From: Halichondria panicea
Taxonomy: Eukaryota; Porifera; Demospongiae; Suberitida; Halichondriidae
Direction of reading: 5' to 3'
NCBI RefSeq assembly: GCF_963675165.1
Contig: NC_087393.1
Coordinates: 4,706,202 to 4,770,201 of the forward strand
DNA length: 64,000 nt
The notes under the pieces were generated by a model, which saw nothing but the letters and a program-made list of their open reading frames with translations, did no database searches and was not told the DNA's origin. A program made the position numbers and the translations under genes. Positions 11,683-23,021 of the stretch are shown here, one piece after another (the first letter of the stretch is position 1; every line of letters starts with the position of its first letter).

Positions 11683-13471
11683 TTAAAGTTTAGTCTTTCG
11701 TTTTAGTGCTTTCTCGTACTTTGAACTCTGTACAGTGCTGCCCCGAACCTTCTTCACAGAGAGCTTTGAAATCTTTCTCTTCTTTTTAGGAACAGTTTCT
11801 TCCTTGCCAACTTTATCAGTTTCACTTGAATTGTCGACCTCACCGAATTCCAAGCACCTCTCCAGAGGCAAGTCACTGGAATTCATCTTTCTCTTTCTAC
11901 TCCCTTTTTCTGTCTCCATCGTGGAGTCGTTATCAGTGTCGGTATCGAGCTTGACTCGCTTGGTTTGGGGTCCTTCGTCACTGGCAGCTGGCAGTAGGGC
12001 CGGAGGGGGAGGGAGGGAGTTGTAGATAGGGAGGGATATAGAGTCGGGTGTCTTCAGATGAACTGATTGGATATTGTGTAGTCCTCGTGGAATGTGCGAG
12101 GAGACTCCTTTAATTGCCGCTAGTGTATTAGTGACCAGGTGCTCACAAGTGAACCCCACCCTTCCAATGGAGACGTTGCTATGGTGTGTGTGGGGGAGGG
12201 GGATATCATTATGTAATTCAGGTGAGCACGGGAAAGTTAATTCATACATTGTGACGTAATTACACAAACTGTCAGTATTTCAACGTACATAGCATGGTTT
12301 ACAAATTATACGACAGTACTATAATTATACGGACCCTACCAGCACGAGCCTAGACCAATGTGTAGGTAGGTGGAGTTTCTAGCTTGCTGAATCTCCAGTG
12401 CCAAATCTTTCTTCAACATGTCCACAGGAATTGGCAGCCTGAAAAGAGAATTGGTAGTACTCAACGGACATTCTTAAATATGCTATGTCCACTTACTTTT
12501 TCTTTTCGAAGAACCTCTTTCCCAGTAATCGGGGGAGCATCTGGTAGACACGTTTGTCAGACAAGAAGATGTCGTAGTTAGAGCAGAGTTGACGTTTGGA
12601 CTCAAATGATTTGTAGTTAGTCTTTAGCTTGCTGATGGGAATCACCTGTGTACGCAATCACAAAGATAAAGAGGAACACTAGGTACAAAAATTAATACCA
12701 ATAGGATCTTTAAAGGGCCATAGCTTTAGTTTTGATGGTCCAACTTGAATATTGTAGGCTATGCATGTAGGTAAGGGAATGTGGGCTGTGATCGAAAATC
12801 CCAAAAATTTTGTGATTTTAATTACTGCAATCAGACAAACTGGCGACTAGTTATGGCCACTCAAAGAAATAATTTATGCCAATGCTTTCCGGCTTAGACA
12901 TACATACACATCATGCATGTACGTTTGCAGTGTGCAACCAACCTACCTTGTTGACGCCTTCGACTTTCTTCTCTTTTAAGAATTCCTTGGCTTCTCCTTT
13001 CTCTCTCTTAGTGATGAGGCACAGGTCAGTGCCAGCGACGGGGTAGAGGGTGTGTGGGAGTGGCCTGGGTGGGTCACATGATACCGTGCGGTTACATAGG
13101 AACAATGATGATGGCATTTTACCTAGCTTGATTATAACCAACCCATACAATTGAAATATGGTGTGTATCCTAAGTGTGCAACAGGTGATGAATGTATAAC
13201 AAAACCACATCAAAGAGATTATTATCTCCTTTTGTGTAGGGTTGCCAACTCACACTCTCAATGGTCGGACAGTCCTGTCAGGGATCTTCTTGAGTGCCAC
13301 CACCATGGAGACAAGAGGATCTTCATCAACCAGCTTAGGCTTGCTCTTCTTTTGCACAGTACTGTGATATGTCTGGAGTGCTGCTACTGCCTTGCTCACC
13401 TGTGAAAGCAACAACAGGTTAAGTAGCAGCATACTATTATTATACAGTTCCCTCACCAAAGTCTCATCCAT
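11683..13471 (-). CDS. RSL1D1: RSL1D1/UTP30-like ribosomal L1-domain protein, 340 aa
   Basis: A nucleolar protein of the ribosomal L1-domain family (RSL1D1 in animals, Utp30/Cic1 in yeast) that acts in ribosome biogenesis. Six exons: 13471-13457, 13399-13254, 13064-12947, 12645-12497, 12438-12340, 12178-11683. Together they make 1023 bases in frame. The L1 fold spans about residues 5-240, with the family-like blocks SKAVAALQTY, VALKKIPDRTVRPLRVPLPH, YKSFESKRQLCSNYDIFLSD, PRLLGKRFFEKKKLPIPVDM and NIQSVHLKTPDSISLPIY. The C-terminal 100 residues are acidic, then Lys/Arg-rich (SRKRKM, PKKKRKISK, KALKRKTKL), as expected for nucleolar targeting. The start MDETL was chosen because the upstream frame has no ATG and lies in leader sequence. 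It is convergent with receptor copy 1 and unrelated to the array. Confidence 0.88.
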
Positions 13472-13904
13472 GGTGCTGGTTTGCTCAAGAAAAGACTTGG
13501 CTGGGTTGCAACCACGTGGCTTTACCTCAGTATAAACACGCCCTCGCAAACGGCATTTATCTAGATATCTATTCCGTTCTATTAAGGAAACATCGGCCTC
13601 TATTTATTTCATCCAAGATTTGCAATAATCTCAGTTACCCGCGAGGTTACTGGGAAATAAATTAGCCCTCATTAAGCGAGGCAAGGATGTTTATCGAGGT
13701 CATATGTGAAGTACATTGAAATCTACTTCCGTTTCCAATCCCTCTCTCCACATCTATGATCATATCGACAACCTTTGCCCACATTTCAATGTCTTATAAC
13801 AAATCAGTTCTCAATCTGTACACAATATATAACAACATGATATCTAGGCACATTATAATTATACAATGATCAGCAAGGTAGAAAGTTATTGGATAATGAC
13901 GTCA
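13472..13904. other. Spacer: RSL1D1 promoter and 3' flank of receptor copy 2
   Basis: Non-coding stretch between the RSL1D1 start and the copy 2 stop codon. RSL1D1 leader and promoter should lie at its left end. The right end, from about 13800, holds the copy 2 3'UTR. No further gene is seen. Confidence 0.5.
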
Positions 13905-16900
13905 TCAATCATGCACTCCACTGTTCCCAATGCAGACATCTCGATCTGTGTGCATTGTGCATGCATTGTGTACATCGTAAGCATAATAATAGAACATAGA
14001 ACGAAGACTAATCAGTATATACTTATTTTTGTCCACACTTTCAATTTCAGTTTACTTACCTGATTTGTCCTGAGGGTATATCATAGTAATGTTGAAAGCG
14101 AACCCATAGTCAGGAGCAGTAACGTCAGGAATCTTGAACCGCTCTGTATCTGCCAGTAACACATTAGTGCTTGACTTAAAAGTCGCTTTCGATTCGCACC
14201 GTGACTTGTCCTGAGGGTACATCATAGTGATGTTGAAAGCGAACTCATAGTCAGGAGTAGTAACGTCAGGAGTCTTGGTCCCGTCTGTATCCAGTGACAA
14301 ACTCGACTCAAAAGTCGCTTTCGATTCGCACTGTGACTTCAATATACTGGACTCCAGCTCGTAAATATTTGATGAGCTACGCTGATTTCTAGAAATCGTT
14401 TTACCATTGCTTACCTGTACAACAGTATAAAGAGATGGATTAATTATAGCTAATGGGAAACTTATAAAGTGTTATACTATAATAGTCACCCTTGGGCAGA
14501 ACAACAGTGCATAGCAGTAATAAAAAGGCTGATGGACTGGTAACACAAGCTGAAATAAACAAGCTGCTATGGAACTTGGGCTTCGACTGTCAGTATTATA
14601 GATGGTGAGTGACCTGCTTACAAGGTGACCATGCACAATTAACAAAGTGATTGTGTGAACTCACTGAACTGCTGTTGTTTCTGAATGACAAGTCGGTAAA
14701 GTGACTGCTGAGAATGTCAGACTCTGCCACTTTAACCCTCCACCATTTTGAGTAGGCCTCTCTCACTTGCTTGGAGAGGGGTACAAATATGACGAAGATG
14801 GCCACTCCTTGGAAGGCAACAAAGATCGTGAAGATGTACGCCAGCGGGGAAAGAGCAGGGACCTCAAACACCAGAAGACCTGTATCAATGTTTGTGCTTG
14901 TCACATGATGAAACTCTCTATTAGGCTCACCAATGATCCATGTCAGACCCATGATGGTTACCAGGGAAACTGAAGACTTAAGCCAATATCTACATAGGTG
15001 TACATAATTTATATAATTATATTGGCATAAAGGTGCCATTTTAATTCCCATACTTTGTTTTCTGTATTCTATCCTTGTGTGTCTGCTTCTTTGCATGTCT
15101 GTTCATGATCACTAGTGCCATGATGAAGAAGCCAATATTTGCCAAAATGACCAACACAACTGGTACAATGAACGTCTGTATGAAGTAGCCATGAGGGTTC
15201 AACCAGCAGCTGCAGGATAAAACAAACACATAGTGAAGGACAATTCATATAAACAGGACATCCAATATAGAAGTACAATGAACAGACACATCACATGCAG
15301 AACACGGTACAATTCAATTTCCCTTTACTCTAATCTTGATTGAGATTATAATGGCTCCTATATATACGCACACTCACACAGCGGTCTGTTGGGTGGTGGT
15401 CTCATTGTCTTGAGTGCTGTTAGTGACTTGTACATAGCCATAGCCATAGTTTGCCTTAGGGTACAGAGTAAAGCCCAGGGGAACACAGAGGCCCATGTAC
15501 AGCAGAGGGGCACCTGCAAACAGAACTAACTCTTAAAACATTGTTGTAATCTATGTACGCAGCTACATTGGCTATAGTAATTAAAGAACTTACCATAACT
15601 GAAAATTGTGAAGCCCATTATGTATCTCTTCTGATTTTTGACAAAGACTTTGACGAGGGCCACATACAAGACCACCCCCTCCATGAGCATCCACATGAAG
15701 GACACTAGGAACAAGTAGTGCATGAGAACTGCTGCTGTCCGACAACCAGGATCCACCATACCCCCTCCGTGAGGGGTTACCCCACTCACAAACATCAGCT
15801 GTGCCAGAATTAGACTCACACACAAGTTGATGTGTATGTAGTTACGCATGCTCCAGAGAGACCTGCACAACACACACAATAATTAAGTAGCCTCGTTCAA
15901 AGTCTATTTGCCTACATGTATTGATATGAAATTGAAATCGGGAACAGGCTAACACAATAACAAGTTCAGCTAATTATTGCATGCATAGTCAGAAACCAAA
16001 CAGAGCTATAGAATGCTTACACAACAGAACCTCTATGAAGGAAACTGTCTAAAAGAAAGCTGTCTAAAAGGAAGCTGTCTAAGAAGTGCAAACACATAGT
16101 TACCTTAGGTATACCAATGCTACAATGGTTGCTAGCATGGCTAGTACAGAGAGTGATACACCAACGTAGCCAATCAGTCCCAGTACGAATGCATGCACAC
16201 CTCCCACTATGGGCTGAGAGCTGAGGAGAATGGCAAAGTTGGTGAGATGTGTGCACTCGCACACAGTGTGTGTGGAGTTAGAGAGACTGTCATTTCTCTT
16301 ACAGCCTTTAGTATTCCATCTTCCATTGACTAGCCGAGAGTCACTGCACGAAATAATTATTAGCAGTGTCTAATTGCAGTGGTCAAACACGGAAGGAATG
16401 ATGCCGCGGTGCTGATGCCTCGGTGGAGGTGACAAAGCTACATAACATAGCTAATTAATAGCTTATACACACATTATAAGAACATAATTAATTTTGCTGC
16501 ATGCAGAATAATGCAGAATCACAGGGAAACTCCAAGAGTGGGAAATGATCGACTATGATTGTTTATAAAAAGGATCGATGCCAACAAGTCTAATGGCTGC
16601 TGCATCAGTAGAGCCTTGCAGCTCTCTGCTCACTCTTGCAGCTACCAATATCTAGTGAGCCTACTAAGTAGAATAGCAACACTCCATGGACAAGTTTTTC
16701 TACACACTCTTCTGAAAAGGCTGCATTTATATTGGCATTCCAAGTAAGCAAAACCGGCTAACTCGAGAACGAAACATAATTTTGATCTACGAATTAAAAT
16801 CCAAGAAAATATGACTATATAGAAGCCTATAGAACTCTTATACTTGCACTTCATTGATCCTTGAGCAGCTGTTAGCAGTCTACACACAGACACACAGACA

Positions 16901-19900
16901 CACACTACCGTATACCTCGCTTGCGCATGCGCACCGAGCCATAATAATACCATGCAGCAGCTGACATTTCCCCAATACTAATAGTGCACTCGACAATACT
17001 ACAACTGTTACCTACCTTCCTAGTATGAACTCCCAGAAAACACACTTCATTTCACTGTTATCCTATAATAAGGGACAGAGAAACCACTTTATGAACACTT
17101 GCATGTGGGAGCCCATTATTTTATATAGAGGTGGCCTTAGGGTAGTTCAATTTGTACACAATCTATAATTGCAGTTGTCCTTTTTTTAGGATGGCCTTAA
17201 AAAAGTGGGTTTTCAATGTATAAGATACAATGCTTCAGTTATCAAGGGGGGAGGGGAGGGGAATACAGGGCTCACCCCCTCTCCCCGTTAATACTAGCCT
17301 GGTTACCAGCTTACCTGTGCCAACTGTGAGGAGTGTTTCAGTGTCACAATGACTGGCTGGCTCAGTGTAATGTTGGCTGTATCACAGATCTTGTCCCCAT
17401 ACTGCAGACTGGTGGAGACCACTGGAGATGCTAACACAGTGTCCCTTTCTCCCGGCAGAGTCCCGGGCAACAGTCTACTCATGTTCCTGTAGTAGACTGA
17501 GGCCACGGTGACTGGTCCAGTTCCATTACTTATGATCCTCACTAACTCAGTGGGCACTCGGATGGAGCTGTTGGTTGTTTCAATACCAGTGAAGTATGAG
17601 TCGTCGTTCCCATCTTGTTCTACCTCTTGAACTATCAGTTCTGTAGAACATTATTGCATTACAGTAATGAACAGATACGTACGTATATGGTTTAGAGTAT
17701 GTGTGGTTTAAGAATATCTCTTCGAGGACCTGTTAAATGAAGCATGCAAGTATAATTATAACATGCACACTGTATGAAAAACTGGGAAGTATTGGAGCAC
17801 TAAACAAACGTGCATTTCCTGTTTACAGCTACACTGTAAATTAGTGTGTTTCTATAGCTACAAAAACTAATGACCTTAATTGTAACAAAAGGGAAATGAA
17901 TTGTGATAACCTGTACCTCCCACCTTTAGCATAATAACCTCCTCTCTAACCCATACCAATATTTGATGTCCTAAGGCTGTCTTTAGTCAGAGAGAGCACG
18001 TTAAATGCCAGCTGCTCAATGGTAGCAAGCAGTGTACTACCGACAATGGCGCTGGACTGTAGTGTGTGTGCATGAGTGGGCTTGTATGAGGAGGAGGGAG
18101 GTTGTACACTAAATAGGTAAATGGTGCATGTCATGGAATTATGTTAAATATACACATGAACACACCTGAGTAGTGATCAGTGATTGATTCAGCAAGTCAT
18201 CACTCACTTCCAAAACAATCTATATACAAGAAATGCTTACATCAATGACTTTCAGTTGTTCACAAATCATCTGTACTCACCTGACCAAACTGTTGGCTGT
18301 CATTGATACTCGCCCGATTTACCATGTCACTGAGCAGATACATAACAGCTCTCCGGTCAACTTGTGTACCATTCCTTACCAAGTCTCGTAGAGAAGCAGC
18401 TGCTTGACCAGGAGGCTAATTGCATGCAGATAGAATTATGAGGTATGCACAATAATAAAATAATGGATGAGAGTATAAAATTATTAGAATGTGACTTACT
18501 TTTTGCTTGATGGCTGTTAAATTTTCATTTTCATTTATCTAAGGCAGGATCACAATAAAAAAACATGCAAATTTCTCATTGTACTTACAATGCTTGAAAC
18601 ATTTGAGATAGTAGATTCCAGCTCTTTGGCCAAGGATAAATCAATGCTGGAAGTAGCTGGAGCTGTTGGGGTTGACGCCACTTGAATGGAGCTTGTAGAG
18701 GACTCTCGGACAGATGTGCTTGCAGAAGACACTCCAGTAGGACTCACAATTGATGCCACTTGAATGGAGCTTGTAGAGGACTCTGGGACAGATGTGCTTG
18801 CAGAAGATACTCCAGTGGTGCTCATAATCGAGGGCACTTGAATGGAGCTTGTAGAGGACCCTCGGACAGATGTGCTTGCAGAAGATACTCCAGTGGTGCT
18901 CATAATCGAGGGCACTTGAATGGAGCTTGTAGAGGACCCTGGGACAGATGTGCTTGCAGAAGATGCTCCAGTGGTGCTCATAATTGACGCCACTTGAATG
19001 GAGCTTGTAGAGGACCCTCGGACAGATGTGCTTGCAGAAGACACTCCAGTGGTGCTCATAATTGACGCCACTTGAATGGAGCTTGTAGAAGACCCTCGGA
19101 CAGATGTGCTTGCAGAAGACACTCCAGTGGTGCTCATAATTGAGGCCACTTGAATGAAGCTTGTAGAGGACCCTGGGACAGATGTGCTTGCAGAAGACAC
19201 TCCAGTGGTGCTCATAATTGAGGCCACTTGAATGGAGCTTATAGAAGACCCTCGGACAGATGTGCTTGCAGAAGATACTCCAGTGGTGCTCATAATTGAG
19301 GCAACTTGAATGGAGCTTGTAGAGGACCCTCGGACAGATGTACTTGCAGAAGATAATCGAGTAGGGACAATCGACACCACTTGAATGGAGCTGGACTCTC
19401 GAACAGATGTGCTTGCAGCAGTAGCACTTAGATGATGGAAAATAGTTGACATCACTGCTTCTTCTGTTGATGTAGTTAAACCGCCCATTGAGACAACAGA
19501 TGTTATATTAATCTTGTGTTTTGATATTGTTGTATTTGACTGATTGCCTGGAACTGGCATTAGTTGAGTGATGTTCAGTGGGACTGTAGTTGCTATGCGA
19601 CTAGCCTCTGTTTTTGTGTTCTCACAGCCGAAGGTTGTACATTTGAGACCAAACACTATCTTGTGATTATCAGAGGCACCAGAGCAGTCAGTAGATACGC
19701 CACCATTTCTGATCTCTTTATTCCAATATGTTGAGCTGTATTATGAGTGTATCAGAATCTGACACATTTAAATATAGCAAAATACCTCAAATATCCCTGA
19801 TCAAATCCATCCTCCAGTAGACTGGTGCTGGTTTCATTCACAATCAAGCTAATAGACACATTGTCCAGTGTCACTACGTCTCTCATTATATTTGGGTATA

Positions 19901-21039
19901 AAAAAACCTGTTGCAGCCATCTTATCTGCAGTCCATCTCTGAGATAGTCATCTCCGCACACACTTATCTTAAATGACTGAACTCCAGTACAATTGTTATA
20001 AGGAACATCATAGTCTCTGATTCGGAATGTTGGATTATTGGTGTATAATTTATGATCATGGTACGCTAGAGGAATCCAATCACCGTCTCTGTCCCAGTTG
20101 CCTAGTGATACCTCTATACCCTCATTATTGCGTTCAATCTCGTCACAGCCATCTGGGGCCAAATCCAACACATATGACAGCTCTCTGTGTAGGAGAACAT
20201 ACTGCATGTAATAACAATCATAGAGTTGACGTGCGTGCAGGTACAGAAACACACTCACATTCTTGGTTTACTGGTTTCGCAATTCATCGATGGTGGTTGC
20301 TTATCAACAAGAGTTGAACCATAATTGACTCTCCAACATTCTTTTGTTTTCAATTTGCCATTATTCAGCCAAACAGGGTGGAACACCACACCCCTTGGTT
20401 CCCCTGCGCTACCTCCACAGAATTGTAGAGTACCAGCTCCATTTCTTGTGAGTTGACTGTCGTTGCATCTGCTTTCTCTACATTCAATACATTTGTAAGT
20501 ATAACATCAAGATAATGCTATTGACTCACTCAGTAAGGAAATCAAAGTAACTATCGCTATCAAATATAACCAGCAGTTTGCTGATTTCCCAGCAGTTGCA
20601 CAATCCACTGCCATGTTCTGGCTGTACTATTCTCAGCTGCACATAATCAACGCTGTCTTGATCAGAACTTTGATTAGAACTTTGTAGAGTATGTCCAGTT
20701 ACATTATAGTCAGCATCTGTAGATAGTATATGTATATATACATGCATGCATGTACGTATACAGTAAGTAGAAAATAGAAGAGAACACTATTTTACCAGTG
20801 GTCATTGCTTCAAGAGTGCTCCACTGGTCAGGTATCAATTTGCCTCCATTCCACTCAAGCCATCGATACTCCACTCTAACAAATGCAGGACCAGGGTAAG
20901 TCAGCCCAGTGCTACAGTTGAGGGTTGAGTTACTTGTGAGAGTTATATTGAGTGAGAAGTTAGAACATCTTGCTCCTTGAGAGAACAGTACAATACTGCA
21001 AGCCAGCACTAACACTGCAAGTTGTCTCTTAGTCTGCAT
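13905..21039 (-). CDS. Adhesion GPCR copy 2, 19 exons, 1455 aa, long 26-residue-repeat stalk
   Basis: Exons on the minus strand: 21039-20796, 20716-20530, 20477-20259, 20184-19786, 19735-18589, 18538-18500, 18415-18281, 18219-18166, 18056-17957, 17640-17315, 17062-17016, 16343-16104, 15862-15594, 15513-15378, 15209-15054, 14989-14931, 14879-14665, 14414-14060, 13945-13905. They total 4368 bases, all in phase. Signal peptide MQTKRQLAVLVLACSIVLFS, Cys-rich head, repeat stalk (exon 5), GAIN, GPS with CECTHLTNFAILL (exon 12), then seven helices (exons 12-17). The exon 18 donor is a perfect CAG|GTAAGT, which supports the small last exon. Exon 18 is about twice as long as in sister copies because the tail segment (CESKATF..PDY.FAFNITM.YPQDKS) is duplicated. 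Intron 11 carries the mobile-looking block described separately. Confidence 0.93.
16378..16975. repeat. Shared intronic block, copy 2 (intron 11)
   Basis: About 590 bp, beginning near GGAATGATGCCGCGGTGC and containing the landmark words CACTCCATGGACAAGTTTTT and CATTGATCCTTGAGCAGCTG. Homologous blocks occur in copies 3 and 4 (intron 11) and copy 7 (intron 10). Copies 5, 6 and 8 lack it. Frames across it are not conserved as protein. It may be a non-autonomous mobile element or an old duplicated segment. Confidence 0.7.
18665..19420 (-). repeat. 78-bp coding repeat (26 aa) in copy 2 stalk
   Basis: Nine head-to-tail units of SSASTSV(R/P)GSSTSSIQV followed by ASIMSTTGV. Eight are full length and the last is truncated; one degenerate unit (AASTSVRESSSIQV) precedes them. 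The repeat is rich in Ser and Thr, as expected for a heavily O-glycosylated mucin-like stalk between the head and the GAIN domain. Adjacent units differ by only a few bases, so unit number is probably unstable. Confidence 0.93.
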
Positions 21040-21650
21040 TGCTACTCTGAACTACAGTATAGCTACATTGAATAGTTCAATGATTTTATTTTAACACTCA
21101 CTGCTATCTGGGGAGTTGATACAACTACTAGTATTTCAACTTCCTCCATACCATACATCAATTAGTTTGGGAAACACTATATGTATGAAACACACCTACA
21201 CACATACAGATGCAACAAAGCATACACATTAGTCTATAACATATGCATGGAACGATAACAGATGACCAAAGATACATGATCACGTACGTCTCACGGCACC
21301 TCTCAGTCAGGTATAATACCCGAAACGTTATAAATAGCACTATGCAACAACCAAACCATAACACACAGTCATCATTATGTAAGCCATTGTTATGTATTTC
21401 CAGAGCTAGTTTTTCACCCTATAACTTAATTGTAGAGCATTACCTCAACACGATATGGTAGTTGCCAGACGGTCTATTTATGTTTGGCTATCACACACTG
21501 ATCAACTGCAAAGAACTAATATATTAAGAGTGGCTTGTCAAGCCGATACGATTCTAAAGTTCTCAGAATACTACATGAACATGTTTTGATATCACAAACA
21601 TGGCTTAAACTGAACAAACGATCGCTGGCATTGAAAATGCTCAATATCTG
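21040..21650. promoter_or_regulatory. 5' flank of receptor copy 2
   Basis: No coding exon. It contains blocks also found upstream of copies 3, 4 and 7: CCAGATAGCAGTGAGTG about 75 bp from the ATG, CACGGCACCTCTCAGTCAGG near 21295, TATAATACCCGAAACGTTAT near 21313, and CCAGACGGTCTATTTATG near 21464. Such repeated conservation outside exons suggests promoter or leader function, but recent duplication alone could also explain it. Confidence 0.45.
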
Positions 21651-22251
21651 CAGGGGCGTAGCCAGACTTTTGAGACAGGGGTTTCTTTCAGAAAAATCAG
21701 CGGCGCGATAGCGCCGCGAAATTTTGTGGCCACGCCCACTTCCGGTACCACACCCTCTTGATTGGGGCACACCTACTGTTTATTGACTATTGTTCATGAC
21801 TTTTTTACATGTTTGTGGAAGCTAGCTAGCTGTAGACGTAACATACTAGGCATGCAGGTGCCAATTGTGTATTGCTAGTCTAGCTGAGCAACAATTAAAT
21901 GTCACCTGAGAGGTTTCATGTGGCTGAGATTGTTCTAAACTTGTACACTTCCTGAATAAAGTTGTGCTTAGAGCTGAGTCTGAGAATACTGGAGCATTCA
22001 GGATTGATACTAGATCTAGAACTTAAGTCTTGGTCTTCTTTGTTTGAGGTAGCTAGCTAGCTGAGACTAACTAGCTGAGACAAAGCCAAAGTGAAACGCT
22101 TCACGGTGCTGCTCTGATTATTGATTTGCAGCCACGTGTGAAAAGATGGGCAGGGCTGCATGATTTCAATTATAGGGAGCCCTGCCCAATTTTCTCAGCA
22201 GCCCTGGGGGGGTTTCTGGGCAACCAGGAAACAATGGTAGCTACGCCCCTG
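21651..22251. mobile_element. hAT-like MITE in the copy 2/copy 3 spacer
   Basis: The element starts CAGGGGCGTAGCCA and ends with the inverse TAGCTACGCCCCTG, terminal inverted repeats of the CAGGGGCGTA type common in hAT-like MITEs. It is flanked by ATCTG on both sides (21646-21650 and 22252-22256). The empty site CAATATCTGTACGAGG is intact in the copy 3 upstream spacer (near 29858) and the copy 7 upstream spacer (near 60306), which proves insertion. The body is 601 bp with no transposase frame and has a GCGGCGC..GCGCCGC hairpin near 21701. A 5-bp duplication is shorter than the usual 8 bp of hAT elements, so the superfamily call is tentative. Confidence 0.85.
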
Positions 22252-22256
22252 ATCTG

Positions 22257-23021
22257 TACGAGGAATACCGGACAATAATTCTCACACTCTTTCTAAGCAA
22301 CATCTCTAATCACTGTTGGAGAATGCATTTCGATGTGATGTCCTCTGATAACAGCTTTCATGGTCATCTTGGTCCCGTTTAATTAATTGGGGGTATTCTA
22401 CAAGGACCAAAATTGTTGAGATGTCCATTACATGTATTGCAATCTCGACCATTTAATGGAAAGTTTCAACGGACTCATTTGTCTTCCAAGTGTCTTCTTG
22501 ATCGGATATTCCCCAAATGTGGATCAATGCAAGCAAAAAATTTCTTAATCAGTTGGAGGTTGATTCTCTAACGAGACCCCAAGTTCACAATGAACAGATA
22601 ATTATGTTGCAGCATTTTTTTAATTCAGATCTGTTCATCCTCTGGTTTCAATCGTTTATTGTAGGAATATAATGTCACACATTACAATTTTAAGTAAACA
22701 GAGGCCTCTGGGCCAAGCCGCAGATTGAGAATAGTAGCCGTCGCCTTCCTTGGGAGGGCGGAGTTAAATTCACATGCATGCATGGCAGTACTAAGACGCC
22801 TCATATAACATCACTTTTATAATTAGTTCTATACCGCCCTTTCAATGTCAGATGTTGTTATAATTATATAAGTATTTAATCTGTATACACATGACTTCTA
22901 TACATGACTTCTTTAACTATAATTATAGAGTTTACTGACAGACAGGAAAAAATGCGAGACACACCTTATAATTATACAATGTTCAGTAAGGAAGGCAGTT
23001 ATTACATGTCCAGTGATGTCA
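22257..23021. other. Spacer between copies 2 and 3, right part
   Basis: Non-coding. Contains shared array spacer words (GATGTCCTCTGATAACAGC, AAGTGTCTTCTTGATCGG, GCAGATTGAGAATAGTAGCC) and the copy 3 3' flank. No gene, RNA gene or long inverted repeat seen. Confidence 0.5.

Noticed and set aside
16642-16953. 103-codon minus-strand frame in the shared intronic block
   Set aside because: The frame is not kept in the other three copies of the block and lacks recognisable domains.
18665-19420. CRISPR-like or satellite array
   Set aside because: The repeat is contiguous without spacers, in frame and inside a spliced exon; it is a coding repeat.
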